Part shown: in pieces, positions 7,478 through 15,360 of the stretch
Position numbering within the stretch: the first letter of the stretch is position 1
Layout: the number at the start of each line of letters is the position of its first letter
DNA from: Microbacterium limosum
GTDB taxonomy: Bacteria > Actinomycetota > Actinomycetes > Actinomycetales > Microbacteriaceae
DNA: 64,000 nt
Assembly: GCF_036324365.1 (NCBI RefSeq)
Contig: NZ_CP137080.1
Coordinates: 2,480,001 to 2,544,000, forward strand
Reading direction: 5' to 3'
Translations under genes and position numbers: made by a program
The notes under the pieces: generated by a model
The model's input: only the letters and a program-made list of their open reading frames with translations
Databases searched by the model: none
What the model was told of the DNA's origin: nothing

Positions 7478-9433
7478 GTGACCATCCCCACCTCAGGCAT
7501 TCGCCACTCGGTCGCGCCCGTCATGCCGGCCGCGCCCACGAGGCAGCGGCCGCTGTCGGCGACCGACGTCACGATCACGGGCGGCTTTTGGGCCGCGAGG
7601 CAGCGGGCCAACGCCGAGTCGACGATCCCGCTCAGCTTGGACTGGATGGAACGAGTCGGATGGCTGCACAACTTCGACGCAGCCGCCGGCGGGACGCTGC
7701 CGCAGGAGAGGCGAGGGCGGGAGTTCTCGGACTCCGAGATCTACAAGCTGCTGGAAGCCATGTCATGGCACCTGGCGGCGACCGTTGATCCGGCTCTCGA
7801 GGAGACCGTCCGCGCCGTGACCGAGCGCGTCTCGGCCGCGCAGGAGGACGACGGCTACCTGAACACGATGTTCGGGCGCCCCGGCCAGCAACCCCGGTAC
7901 TCCGACCTGGAGTGGGGACACGAGTTGTACAACGTCGGGCACCTTCTGCAAGCGGCGGTCGCTCGCCTCCGCACGGGCGTCGAGGACGAACTCGTCCAGA
8001 TCGCACGACGCGCGGCGGACCACGTGTGCGACGTCTTCGGCGACGACGGGATGCGAGCCGTCTGCGGGCACCCCGAGATCGAGCTGGGTCTCATCGAGTT
8101 CGCACGCGCAACCGGCGACCAGAAGTACCGCGATCAGGCGCGCCTCTTCCTCGATCGACGAGGGCAGGGGTCGCTGCGCGAGATCGAATGGGGGCGCTCC
8201 TACTTCCAGGACGATGTCCCGATACGCGAAGCCACCGTCCTGCGGGGACATGCCGTACGGGCCCTGTACCTGACCGCCGCCGCGACGGACGTCGCCGTGG
8301 ACACCGGCGACGCCGAGCTCCTCGCGACGATCGAGCGCCAGTGGGAGGCCACCGTGGCGCGGCGCACCTACGTGACGGGCGGAATGGGCTCCCACCACCA
8401 GGACGAGGCGTTCGGCGAGGACTTCGAACTGCCCTCGGATCGGGCGTACTGCGAGACCTGTGCCGGCGTCGGGTCGATCATGCTCTCGTGGCGTCTGCTG
8501 CTCGCCACGGGAAACCCCCGGTACGCGGACCTGATCGAGCGCACGCTGTTCAACGTCGTCGCCGTGTCGCAGGCGCCCGACGGTCGGTCGTTCTTCTACT
8601 CCAACACGTTGCACCAGCGCACCCCCACGGTCCCCGCGGCACCCGACGAGGTGAGCCTGCGCGCGAACTCCGGGCTGCGCGCGCCCTGGTTCGAAGTCTC
8701 GTGCTGTCCGACCAACCTGGCGCGCACCTTCGCGACGTTGACCGCCTATCTCGCCTCCACCTCGAGCACCGGGATCGACATCCACCAGTACAGCGAGTCG
8801 GTCATCCGCGCGACGCTCCCCGACCTCGGTCAGGTCCGACTCAGCATCCACACCGAGTATCCCACCGACGAGGTCATCGACATCGTCGTCGAGGACTCCC
8901 CTGACGCGCCATGGGAGCTCGCGCTCCGCGTCCCCGCGTGGGCGAAGGACGCGACCCTGGAAGTCGACGGGGTGAGCCGACCCGTCCTGCCCGGCCGCGT
9001 GACCGTGACCCGCGCCTTCGCCCGGGGCGAACGCGTCCGGCTCATCCTGCCGCTGCGGCCGAGATGGACCTTCCCCGACCCGCGCATCGACGGGATCCGC
9101 GGCACCGCCGCCGTCGAGGTCGGCCCGCTCGTGTACGCGCTCGAGTCCGTCGACCTTCCCGACCACGCCCACGTGGACCGCTTCGTCGCAGACACGTCCC
9201 GAGCTCCCTCCAGAAGCGCGGACGGCGTCTTCGTGACCGGGCTGTTGGAGGACTCCGACATCCACTCGTGGCCGTACACGGAGGACGCCCGACCGCGGGA
9301 ATCGAATGCCGTGCAGGCGGTTGCGCTCACTCCGTACCACGCGTGGGCGAACCGCGGGCCCAGCACCATGCGCGTCTGGATGCGCACCGCGCCCGGCTCC
9401 GCCGAGAACTCGGGCTCCGGATCGGGCGCATGA
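7478..9433 (+). CDS. GH127 beta-L-arabinofuranosidase
   Basis: A 651-residue protein without a signal peptide, so intracellular. GH127 enzymes release beta-L-arabinofuranose from plant glycoprotein-type oligosaccharides using a zinc-bound cysteine nucleophile. All key positions known from the Bifidobacterium HypBA1 enzyme appear with matching spacing: Glu310 (16 residues before the acid/base), Glu326 and Cys328 in the YCETC motif, and Cys409-Cys410 in SCCPTNLAR. The C-terminal quarter forms beta-sandwich domains typical of the family. The start is GTG at 7478, preceded by AGGAGG at 4-bp spacing. Its stop overlaps the start of the next gene (ATGA), so the two hydrolases are translationally coupled. 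Together with the opposite importer operon it defines an arabinoside utilisation locus. Confidence 0.92.
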   Translation: MTIPTSGIRHSVAPVMPAAPTRQRPLSATDVTITGGFWAARQRANAESTIPLSLDWMERVGWLHNFDAAAGGTLPQERRGREFSDSEIYKLLEAMSWHLAATVDPALEETVRAVTERVSAAQEDDGYLNTMFGRPGQQPRYSDLEWGHELYNVGHLLQAAVARLRTGVEDELVQIARRAADHVCDVFGDDGMRAVCGHPEIELGLIEFARATGDQKYRDQARLFLDRRGQGSLREIEWGRSYFQDDVPIREATVLRGHAVRALYLTAAATDVAVDTGDAELLATIERQWEATVARRTYVTGGMGSHHQDEAFGEDFELPSDRAYCETCAGVGSIMLSWRLLLATGNPRYADLIERTLFNVVAVSQAPDGRSFFYSNTLHQRTPTVPAAPDEVSLRANSGLRAPWFEVSCCPTNLARTFATLTAYLASTSSTGIDIHQYSESVIRATLPDLGQVRLSIHTEYPTDEVIDIVVEDSPDAPWELALRVPAWAKDATLEVDGVSRPVLPGRVTVTRAFARGERVRLILPLRPRWTFPDPRIDGIRGTAAVEVGPLVYALESVDLPDHAHVDRFVADTSRAPSRSADGVFVTGLLEDSDIHSWPYTEDARPRESNAVQAVALTPYHAWANRGPSTMRVWMRTAPGSAENSGSGSGA

Positions 9434-11097
9434 TCGCCGATCTGCGTCACGTCCCGTTCTCGGCTGCCGGTTCCTACATCGCGTTCTCCCGTCTCTCCGG
9501 CAGCGGCGAGACGTCGGAGACCGTGAGGATGCGCACGGTTCGAAGCGGCGCATGCACACCCGATCTTCTCGAGGTCCTCCCCCTCACCGACGGGGGTCCT
9601 GCCGCCGGGGAGGCGAGCTTCACCCCGGACGAACTCGCGATCCAGGCGGGATCCGGCGCCGTGCGGATAGCGTTCGAGGATCCCTCGCGCGTCCGCGTGC
9701 ACGGCGACGGCGTCGGCATCCTGCTCCGCGCGGATGCAGCCGGGCCCTACGACACACTCGTCCCCCTCGGGGACGGCGAGTGGCGGTACCTGCGCTACGA
9801 GGCGCGCACGACGCTGCGCATCCGCGTCCGCGCCGGCTCGGCCCGGTCCCTGTCGACGTGGGACGGCGTCCGGAGCGGCCTGCTGCTGTTGGCGGGGGAC
9901 CCGGGAACGGTGTTTCACATCGAGGAGGAGGCCGAGTCGTCCGGCCCGCTCCAGGCCGTGCCTGCGGACGGCGTCGTGCCCCACTTCGCCGAGTTCCTCG
10001 ATCTGATGCCCGACTGCGGCCCGGAGTTCCAAGACGCACGGGAGCTCGCCGCCTACGTCCTCTGGTCCACGCTCGTCGAGCCGTCCGGGTTCCTCAACCG
10101 ACCTTCGATCCTGATGTCGAAGAACTGGATGACGAACCTCTGGAGCTGGGACAACTGCTTCAACGCGATGTCGCTCGAGCGGATGCCGTGGCTCGCTGCG
10201 CACCAGTACTTCAGCGTGTTCGACCACCAGACCGCCGATGGACGCCTGCCCGACTACATCAACGACGCGTTCCGGAGCTATTCGTTCGTCAAGCCACCCA
10301 TCCACGGATGGGCGCTGCAGCGGATGCGTGAGCGTGGCCTGGTCGACGAGTCGTGGCTCGCGGCGTCCTACGAGCCGCTGAGCCGGTGGACGCGTTGGTG
10401 GCTCACCGAGCGCACCGCGACGGAGGCGGCCCTGCCGCACTACTACCACGGCAACGACTCCGGGTGGGACAACAGCACGGTCTTCGAAAGCGGAGTGCCG
10501 GTCGAATCCCCCGACCTGGCGGCGTTGCTCGTGGTGCAGATGGACGCACTCGCCGATGCCGCGGCGACTCTCGGTCGCCCGCAAGAGGCCGACGAGTGGC
10601 GCGAGCGCGCTGAACGCATGCTGGGCATGCTGTTGGAGCGGCTCTGGAGGGGCGACCGGTTCGTCGTGCGTCGAGCCGGCAGCGCACGGGAGGTCGCGTC
10701 ATCCAGCCTGCTCACGAGAGTGCCAGTCATTCTGGGGAACAGACTGCCCGGCGATGTCTTCCGCGCCCTCGCGGAGGACATCGGCAGCCACGACTTCCTC
10801 ACCGCAAGCGGCCTCGCCACCGAATCGGTGCGCAGCAGCGCGTACGACAGCGACGGCTACTGGCGCGGCCCCGTCTGGGCGCCGTCGACCATGCTCATCG
10901 TCGACGGGCTCACCGCGGGGGGCGACTCCGCGCTCGCAGGGCGCATCGCCGACGCCTTCTGCCGCAATGTCGCACGATCGGGGATGGCGGAGAATTTCGA
11001 CGCCCTCTCCGGCCACGGCCTTCGCGACCGTGCCTACTCGTGGACGGCGAGCGTCTTCCTCACACTCGCGTCCCGCTACCGCGGCGGGCGCGCTTAG
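9430..11097 (+). CDS. GH63-like (MGH1/YgjK-type) glycoside hydrolase
   Basis: A 555-residue protein. Residues 1-190 look like an N-terminal beta domain; from about 200 an (alpha/alpha)6 barrel follows with the signature order of GH63/mannosylglycerate-hydrolase-like enzymes: NLWSWDNCFNAM, then a YHGNDSGWDNSTVF block with the probable catalytic Asp, then GYWRGPVWAPST and a C-terminal AENFDALSG...YSWTASVF block carrying the second acidic region. It has no signal peptide. The ATG at 9430 overlaps the GH127 stop codon. Because it is coupled to GH127, it probably acts on the same imported glycan after arabinose removal. The exact substrate (alpha-glucosyl, alpha-galactosyl or other) cannot be decided from sequence. 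Confidence 0.8.
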   Translation: MIADLRHVPFSAAGSYIAFSRLSGSGETSETVRMRTVRSGACTPDLLEVLPLTDGGPAAGEASFTPDELAIQAGSGAVRIAFEDPSRVRVHGDGVGILLRADAAGPYDTLVPLGDGEWRYLRYEARTTLRIRVRAGSARSLSTWDGVRSGLLLLAGDPGTVFHIEEEAESSGPLQAVPADGVVPHFAEFLDLMPDCGPEFQDARELAAYVLWSTLVEPSGFLNRPSILMSKNWMTNLWSWDNCFNAMSLERMPWLAAHQYFSVFDHQTADGRLPDYINDAFRSYSFVKPPIHGWALQRMRERGLVDESWLAASYEPLSRWTRWWLTERTATEAALPHYYHGNDSGWDNSTVFESGVPVESPDLAALLVVQMDALADAAATLGRPQEADEWRERAERMLGMLLERLWRGDRFVVRRAGSAREVASSSLLTRVPVILGNRLPGDVFRALAEDIGSHDFLTASGLATESVRSSAYDSDGYWRGPVWAPSTMLIVDGLTAGGDSALAGRIADAFCRNVARSGMAENFDALSGHGLRDRAYSWTASVFLTLASRYRGGRA

Positions 11098-11134
11098 CGG
11101 TCGGTCGGGCACGCCTGCTCGACCGGCCGGGCCG

Positions 11135-11719
11135 TCAACGGTCGCGTACCGCGAGGAATCGGATCGGCAGTTCGCGCAATTCCACGGGGCCGTGCGGGCC
11201 CTCACCGTCGAGCAGCAGGGAATCGCCGGGCTCCATTTCGTACTCGTAGCTACCATGCCCATAGACCATGCGCCCCTCGAGCATGTAGAGAAACTCGGTC
11301 CCCGGGTGCTGGAAGAGCGGAAAGACGTTCGAAGCGTCGGTGAGGGTCACGAGCGTGGGCTCGATCGCGTCCGGCAGGTCCTTCAAGACGCCGAGCATTC
11401 GATATTGATGGCCGTACTGCGTGCCGCTGCGCACGCTGACGCTGCCGGCACCGGCCTTCGTGAAGGATGCCTCCCGATCGCTGTCGGTGCCGCGGAAGAG
11501 GGCTGTCACCGGCACCGACAGCCCTTCTGCGAGGCGCTGGAGCGTCGTCAAAGAACACGAGGTCGTCGCCGACTCGATGCGAGAGATCATGCCCTTCGAC
11601 AGCCCCGTGCGGGCCGCGAGGTCGGCCGCGGAGATGCCCAGTTCCGCGCGATAGTGGCGCACCTGTTGGGCGATGATCGGCTCGAGGATGCCGCCCTGCA
11701 CGCTCGCGGGATCCGTCAT
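11135..11719 (-). CDS. XRE-type regulator with C-terminal cupin domain
   Basis: A 194-residue regulator: an XRE/HipB helix-turn-helix at about residues 20-75 (ELGISAADLAARTGLSKGMISRIE) and a small cupin (about 115-185, including GTEFLYMLEGRMVYGHGSYEYEME-type repeats) that binds a small ligand. This architecture (PuuR-like) commonly controls amine or amino-acid catabolism. The ATG at 11719 lies only 7 bp after the stop codon of the residual 3' end of the amidohydrolase gene (11727-11789), so before the IS insertions this was the last gene of the oxidase-amidohydrolase operon. It is now cut off from that promoter by about 2.4 kb of IS DNA. Confidence 0.88.
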   Translation of the reverse strand: MTDPASVQGGILEPIIAQQVRHYRAELGISAADLAARTGLSKGMISRIESATTSCSLTTLQRLAEGLSVPVTALFRGTDSDREASFTKAGAGSVSVRSGTQYGHQYRMLGVLKDLPDAIEPTLVTLTDASNVFPLFQHPGTEFLYMLEGRMVYGHGSYEYEMEPGDSLLLDGEGPHGPVELRELPIRFLAVRDR

Positions 11720-11726
11720 CCGTCCA

Positions 11727-11789
11727 TCATACGGAGGGGCCTGCGCCGGTGAGCGACGCGAGTACGTCCGCGAGTGCGCCGGCGCCTAG
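11727..11789 (-). pseudogene. Detached 3' end of the M20 amidohydrolase gene
   Basis: Read on the minus strand, this short piece encodes GAGALADVLASLTGAGPSV and stop, a helix typical of the C-terminus of allantoate/carbamoyl amidohydrolases. It joins in frame to the main part at 14203-15360 when the two IS elements and one copy of the 4-bp repeat CTAG (11786-11789 and 14202-14205) are removed, restoring a protein of about 405 residues. Confidence 0.85.
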
Positions 11790-12726
11790 GGCGTGTCTGA
11801 CAAAGGTTTGGGGGTTTGATTGAGACCCTGGGGACGTGTCTCGGTTCCAGATGTTTTCGGATGCTCAGTGGTCGTTGATCGAGGGGATGCTGCCGAGTCC
11901 GACGGGTCGGCCGGGTCGGAAGTTCGCAGACGCGAGAACGATGGTCGAGGCGATCATCTACCGGTATCGGTGCGGGATCGCGTGGCGGGATCTGCCGGAG
12001 GTGTTCGGGCCGTGGCAGACGGTGTGGACGTGGCATCATCGGTTGGCCTCGGATGGCACCTGGGATCGGGTGCTCGCGAAGGTCACCGCGGCAGCGGATG
12101 CGGCCGGCATGGTCGACTGGTCGCTGTCGGTGGACTCCACGATCGCCCGCGCCCACCAGCACGCCACGAACACCACCCGCCTCACAGGGGGCTGGATCGA
12201 ATTACACGAATCCGGGGCTCGAGCCGCCTGATCACGGCATCGGCCGATCCCGCGGGGGCCTGTCGACGAAGATCCATCAGCTCGTCGACGGCAACGGCCT
12301 GCCGCTGGTGACCCTGATCACACCGGGTCAGGCGGGTGACTCGCCGATGTTCCTGCCGCTGATGGCGCAGTTGCGTGTGGGCCGCGACACGGGCAGGCCG
12401 CGGACCCGCCCGGACGCGGTGCGAGGCGACAAGGCGTACTCGTCCCGCGCGATCCGACATCATCTTCGATCACGCGGAATCAAGGCCGTGATCCCCGAGC
12501 CTGACGACCAGAAAGGCCATCGAAAGCGACGCGGTCCCCGCGGTGGCAGACCCGTGGGCCTGGACGCGGCCGACTACCGGAACCGCAACGTCATCGAGCG
12601 CCGCTACTGCCACATCAAGCAGTGGCGAGGCCTCGCGACTCGATATGACAAACACGCCGTGACCTACCGCGCCGCCGTCGTTCTCAACGCCGTCATCGCC
12701 TGGACCAAGGCTTTGTCAGACACGCC
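11790..12726 (+). mobile_element. IS5-family (IS427-like) insertion sequence
   Basis: A 937-bp element with perfect 16-bp terminal inverted repeats, GGCGTGTCTGACAAAG at 11790-11805 and its complement at 12711-12726. The left flank is CTAG (11786-11789), which fits the YTAR target of this family. The second CTAG is not at the right end but at 14202-14205, because an IS110-family element later entered at the right boundary. It interrupts the M20 amidohydrolase gene. Confidence 0.92.
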
Positions 12727-12730
12727 CTGA
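11836..12730 (+). CDS. IS5-family transposase in two overlapping frames
   Basis: The N-terminal part (11836-12231, 131 residues, GTG start) carries the DUF4096/IS5 N-domain (SDAQWSLIEGMLPSP, YRCGIAWRDLPEVFGPWQTVW) and the first catalytic region (VDSTIARAHQHA). The C-terminal part continues in the +1 frame from about 12160 to the stop at 12728-12730 (DHGIGRSRGGLSTKIHQLVDG, a VRGDKAYSSRAIR block and the final RRYCHIKQWRGLATRYDK region with the last catalytic acid). Related elements use ribosomal frameshifting to make one protein, so this may be functional rather than broken. The stop codon would be TAG if the normal CTAG flank were present; here the IS110 insertion turned it into TGA. Confidence 0.8.
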
Positions 12731-12763
12731 TATGGGGGTGGGGTTTGTCAAGGGGCAGGGGTG

Positions 12764-12798
12764 AGCGGACGCCGTGCCCGTCGGCTTCGGCGTCCGCT
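12764..12798. other. Strong hairpin near the left end of the IS110-family element
   Basis: AGCGGACGCCG (12764-12774) and CGGCGTCCGCT (12788-12798) form an 11-bp perfect stem with a 13-nt loop. It may mark the 3' end of the candidate guide RNA or protect the element from read-through. Confidence 0.5.
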
Positions 12799-12842
12799 CG
12801 TTCCGGTCGTGTCGGGTGGTGACGCGCGGGTCGTGTTCGACG

Positions 12843-12975
12843 CGTTGTCACTCTGATATGCGCGGGTTGGTTACCGCATGACGGCTTGTTCGGCGGGGCG
12901 TTCACGCGAGTCTAGAGATCGAGCGTGGCCAGCCTGGGCGGGTTGCTCATAGGGCGTGTCGCGAGTCGCCCGGAC
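12843..12975 (-). ncRNA. Candidate bridge (seek) RNA of the IS110-family element
   Basis: This stretch lies downstream of the transposase and on the same strand, where IS1111-type elements carry their guide RNA. On the minus strand, 12960-12951 reads GACACGCCCT, identical over 10 nt to the target side of the insertion site (12719-12728) and ending exactly in the CT core. A small hairpin follows (GAGC/GCTC at 12921-12924 and 12945-12948, with GCC/GGC inside), then CTAG (12912-12915), matching the right target half. Further on, 12860-12853 reads CATATCAG, the complement of the element's own left end CTGATATG (12727-12734). The order target loop, then donor loop, matches the known bridge RNA plan. 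RNA ends are approximate and a left-donor guide was not found. Confidence 0.6.
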
Positions 12976-13018
12976 GCTGCCGTCACCACCGTCGAGGACC
13001 GGAAGCAGGGGGGGCGGG

Positions 13019-14101
13019 TCAGGTCATGACGGCCAGGGACCAGCACCAGCCGGCGAGCTCGCGAGCGATCGCGGCGTTGGCGACGACGCTGCGCTTCCGG
13101 CGCGCCTGGAACCCGGCCCAGCGCTCGTGGAGACGCTGGTTGCCGGCGTGGCCTCGCGCCCGGGCTGCGGCGCTGGCGCGGTCCCATCGGGCGCGCATGA
13201 TCGGCGAGGTGGGCCGGTAGATCGGCCGGTGGTGCCAAGCCGCTTCGATCAGTAGCCGTCGGGCGTGGCCGTTGCCGGTCTTGGTGATCCCGCCCAGTGC
13301 GCGTGACGCCCCGGATGAGGACTCCGACGGGGTCAGGCCGACATAGGCGCCGATGCGGTGCCCGTCCAGCCGGGTCCAGTCGCCGATCTCGACCGCGAGC
13401 CCGAACCCGGTCAGCGTCGAGACTCCTCGCAGGCAGCAGAGCCGGTTCACGACGTCGGTGAACTCGCTGTCCGCGGCCATGCGGATGATCGCCGCGTCAA
13501 GACGGTCCCGCCGGTCGACGGCCTGGATCATCGCCTCGTAGGCGGCATCGAACGCGGCCTGCAGCCCGACCAGCTCGAACCGCTGCGATCGCAGCCAGGT
13601 GTCGTGCGCGACCGTCCATGCCTTCCCGCCCGCGTACTGGATGCCCTGCCGCAGCAACAGCTTGCTGACCCGGTGACGGGCGGACATCAGATCGCCGCGC
13701 GCATCCTCGCGGGCGCGCACCAGATCCCTGGCGGCCTCAGACTCGACGCTCGGGACGACCACCTCGACGATCTCCCCGAGCCGCAGCAGCCGGGCCAGAT
13801 GCACCGCGTCACGCGCGTCCGTCTTCACCCTGTCACCAACCGGGCGCTGCAGCTTCGATGGCGCCGCGACCACGCATCGCACTCCGGAGGCCGTCAACGC
13901 GCGCGCCAGCCCGAATCCCGTCGGACCGGCCTCATACGTCGCTGCGACCGGGCCCGGCAGGCCCGTCACCCAGGCGACGATCTCCTCGGTGCTGGAGCCC
14001 ATGCGCCGCTGCACGAGCTCCCCGGTTTGTTCGTCGATCGCGGCCGCGACCACGCTCCGCGCGTGCACATCCAGCCCGACACTCGTACGCTCAGATATCA
14101 C
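13019..14101 (-). CDS. IS110-family transposase (DEDD recombinase)
   Basis: A 360-residue transposase. The N-terminal RuvC-like DEDD domain shows SVGLDVHARS with the first Asp at residue 11, an ATYEAGPTG segment with the Glu, and KTDARDAVHLARLL with the final two Asp residues. The C-terminal Tnp_20 domain shows LRGVSTLTGFGLAVEIGD and the Ser/Gly-rich SESSSGAS...GGITKTGNGHARRLL block that holds the recombinase serine. The GTG at 14101 was chosen because GGAGG stands 5 bp upstream and the protein then begins ISERTSVGLDVH, the usual family start. The gene appears intact. These enzymes cut and join DNA guided by an RNA made from the element's own non-coding end. Confidence 0.93.
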   Translation of the reverse strand: MISERTSVGLDVHARSVVAAAIDEQTGELVQRRMGSSTEEIVAWVTGLPGPVAATYEAGPTGFGLARALTASGVRCVVAAPSKLQRPVGDRVKTDARDAVHLARLLRLGEIVEVVVPSVESEAARDLVRAREDARGDLMSARHRVSKLLLRQGIQYAGGKAWTVAHDTWLRSQRFELVGLQAAFDAAYEAMIQAVDRRDRLDAAIIRMAADSEFTDVVNRLCCLRGVSTLTGFGLAVEIGDWTRLDGHRIGAYVGLTPSESSSGASRALGGITKTGNGHARRLLIEAAWHHRPIYRPTSPIMRARWDRASAAARARGHAGNQRLHERWAGFQARRKRSVVANAAIARELAGWCWSLAVMT

Positions 14102-14184
14102 TGGGGCCTCCCTCACGTATGTGGATAGGCGAAGCCGGGATACCGGCCCGCAACCCACGGTCTACGCGAGCGGAGGCCTCAGGC

Positions 14185-15360
14185 TCAACCACTCATAGCG
14201 TCTAGCTCGGCGTCGGCGTCCTCGACGAGCTCCTCGGGCGCGTGGGAGACGCCCGTCGGATTGCGGACGAAGAGCATGCCCGTGGGGATCGCACCGGCCA
14301 TGACGCCGGCGTCGTGGCCGGCCCCGCTGCCGAGCTCCGGTGCGCCCGGCAGGGCGGCACGCAACTCCGCGCGCAGGCTGCGGTCGAAGTCGACGGTGGG
14401 GCTCAGCGACTCCTCACGTACGTCGGCCCGGCATCCCTCCTCCGCCGCGATCCGTTCGACCGAGTCGCGGATGCGGGTGACGAGCGCCGCCGTCACGGCA
14501 TCTTCGGGATGACGCGCGTCCAGCCAGAAGGACACCCTCGACGCGATCACGTTCGTCCCGCCCGGCACCGGCTCGATCCGTCCGACCGTCGCGCGCGCGT
14601 CAGGCACGTCGCGCGCGACCTCCCGGATCGCCACGACCATGCGCGCTGCCGCGACCATCGGGTCACGGCGGTCGGCCATGAGGGTCGTGCCGGCATGGTT
14701 GCCCTGCCCGTCGACCGTGATGCGCCAGCGCCCATGCCCGAGTATCGAGGACCCGACCGCGATCGGGTGGCCCAGGTCGATGAGTCCGCGCCCCTGCTCG
14801 ACGTGCAGCTCGACGAAGCACCCGATGCCGTCGAGCGACTCGCGATCCATGCCGACATGTCGGGGATCGAGACCGTCACGGATCAGCGCCTCCGCGAGCG
14901 TGGTGCCGTCCCGGTCTTTCAGCGCGAGCGCGCGTTCGGGTGCGACGGCTCCCGCCATCAGGCGCGAGCCGAGGCACGCGAGACCGAACCGGGACCCCTC
15001 CTCCTCGGGGAACACCGCCAGCGCCACCGGACGCGACGGTGTCACGCCGCGCTCCCGCAGCAGGTCGACAGCGGCGAGCGCGGATGCGACGCCCAGCGGT
15101 CCGTCGTAGCCGCCGCCACCGGGCACCGAGTCGAGGTGGCTGCCGGTGACGACAGCCGGACCAGCGCTGCCTCGGGGGCGCCACCACGCCCAGACGATGC
15201 CGTTGACGTCTCGATGCACCTCCAGCCCGCGGGCCTCGGCGTGGGCGCCGAACCACTCGCGCAGCTCCCTGTCCTCATGACCGTAACCGGGCCGCAAGTA
15301 GCCGCCGCGCGGATCCGCGCCGATGTGTGCGATCTCGGCGAGCATGCCCGCGACGCTCAC
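14185..15360 (-). CDS. M20 family allantoate/N-carbamoyl amidohydrolase, C-terminus replaced by IS DNA
   Basis: A di-zinc amidase of the allantoate amidohydrolase/N-carbamoyl-L-amino-acid hydrolase group. Metal and substrate motifs are all present: GSHLDSVPGGGGYDG, FPEEEGSRFG, CFVELHVEQG and the late TGVSHAPEE. The GTG at 15360 overlaps the stop of the upstream oxidase (GTGA). The native protein would be about 405 residues; here codon 386 is followed by five codons from the IS110-family element (DAMSG, stop at 14185) and the last 19 native residues are stranded at 11727-11789. All active-site motifs remain, so partial activity is possible, but the last helix is lost. It belonged to an operon with the amine oxidase and the XRE-cupin regulator. 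Confidence 0.9.
   Translation of the reverse strand: MSVAGMLAEIAHIGADPRGGYLRPGYGHEDRELREWFGAHAEARGLEVHRDVNGIVWAWWRPRGSAGPAVVTGSHLDSVPGGGGYDGPLGVASALAAVDLLRERGVTPSRPVALAVFPEEEGSRFGLACLGSRLMAGAVAPERALALKDRDGTTLAEALIRDGLDPRHVGMDRESLDGIGCFVELHVEQGRGLIDLGHPIAVGSSILGHGRWRITVDGQGNHAGTTLMADRRDPMVAAARMVVAIREVARDVPDARATVGRIEPVPGGTNVIASRVSFWLDARHPEDAVTAALVTRIRDSVERIAAEEGCRADVREESLSPTVDFDRSLRAELRAALPGAPELGSGAGHDAGVMAGAIPTGMLFVRNPTGVSHAPEELVEDADAELDAMSG

Larger units (their letters stand above)
12729..14203 (-). mobile_element. IS110-family (IS1111-like layout) insertion sequence
   Basis: Both edges are defined by a CT dinucleotide: the left CT at 12727-12728 ends the IS5 inverted repeat, and the right CT at 14202-14203 begins the CTAG flank. 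Removing 12729-14203 restores exactly the IS5 terminus followed by CTAG, so this 1475-bp element entered at the IS5 right end without a longer target duplication, as IS110-family elements do. It has about 100 bp of non-coding DNA upstream of its transposase and 290 bp downstream, the IS1111-like layout. Similar elements are known to target ends of other transposons. Confidence 0.85.

Noticed and set aside
12727..12730. CTGA as the right-hand target duplicate of the IS5 element
   Set aside because: It does not equal the left flank CTAG; the true partner CTAG lies at 14202-14205 beyond the IS110-family element.
12693..12905. A 70-codon minus-strand frame in the non-coding end of the IS110-family element
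   Set aside because: Arg/Pro-rich, no homology pattern, and it crosses the IS5 boundary; the RNA interpretation explains this region better.
12862..12905. A left-donor guide in the candidate bridge RNA matching the element end TCATAGCGTCT
   Set aside because: The best similarity (TCATGCGGT) is offset and interrupted; not convincing without a structural model.
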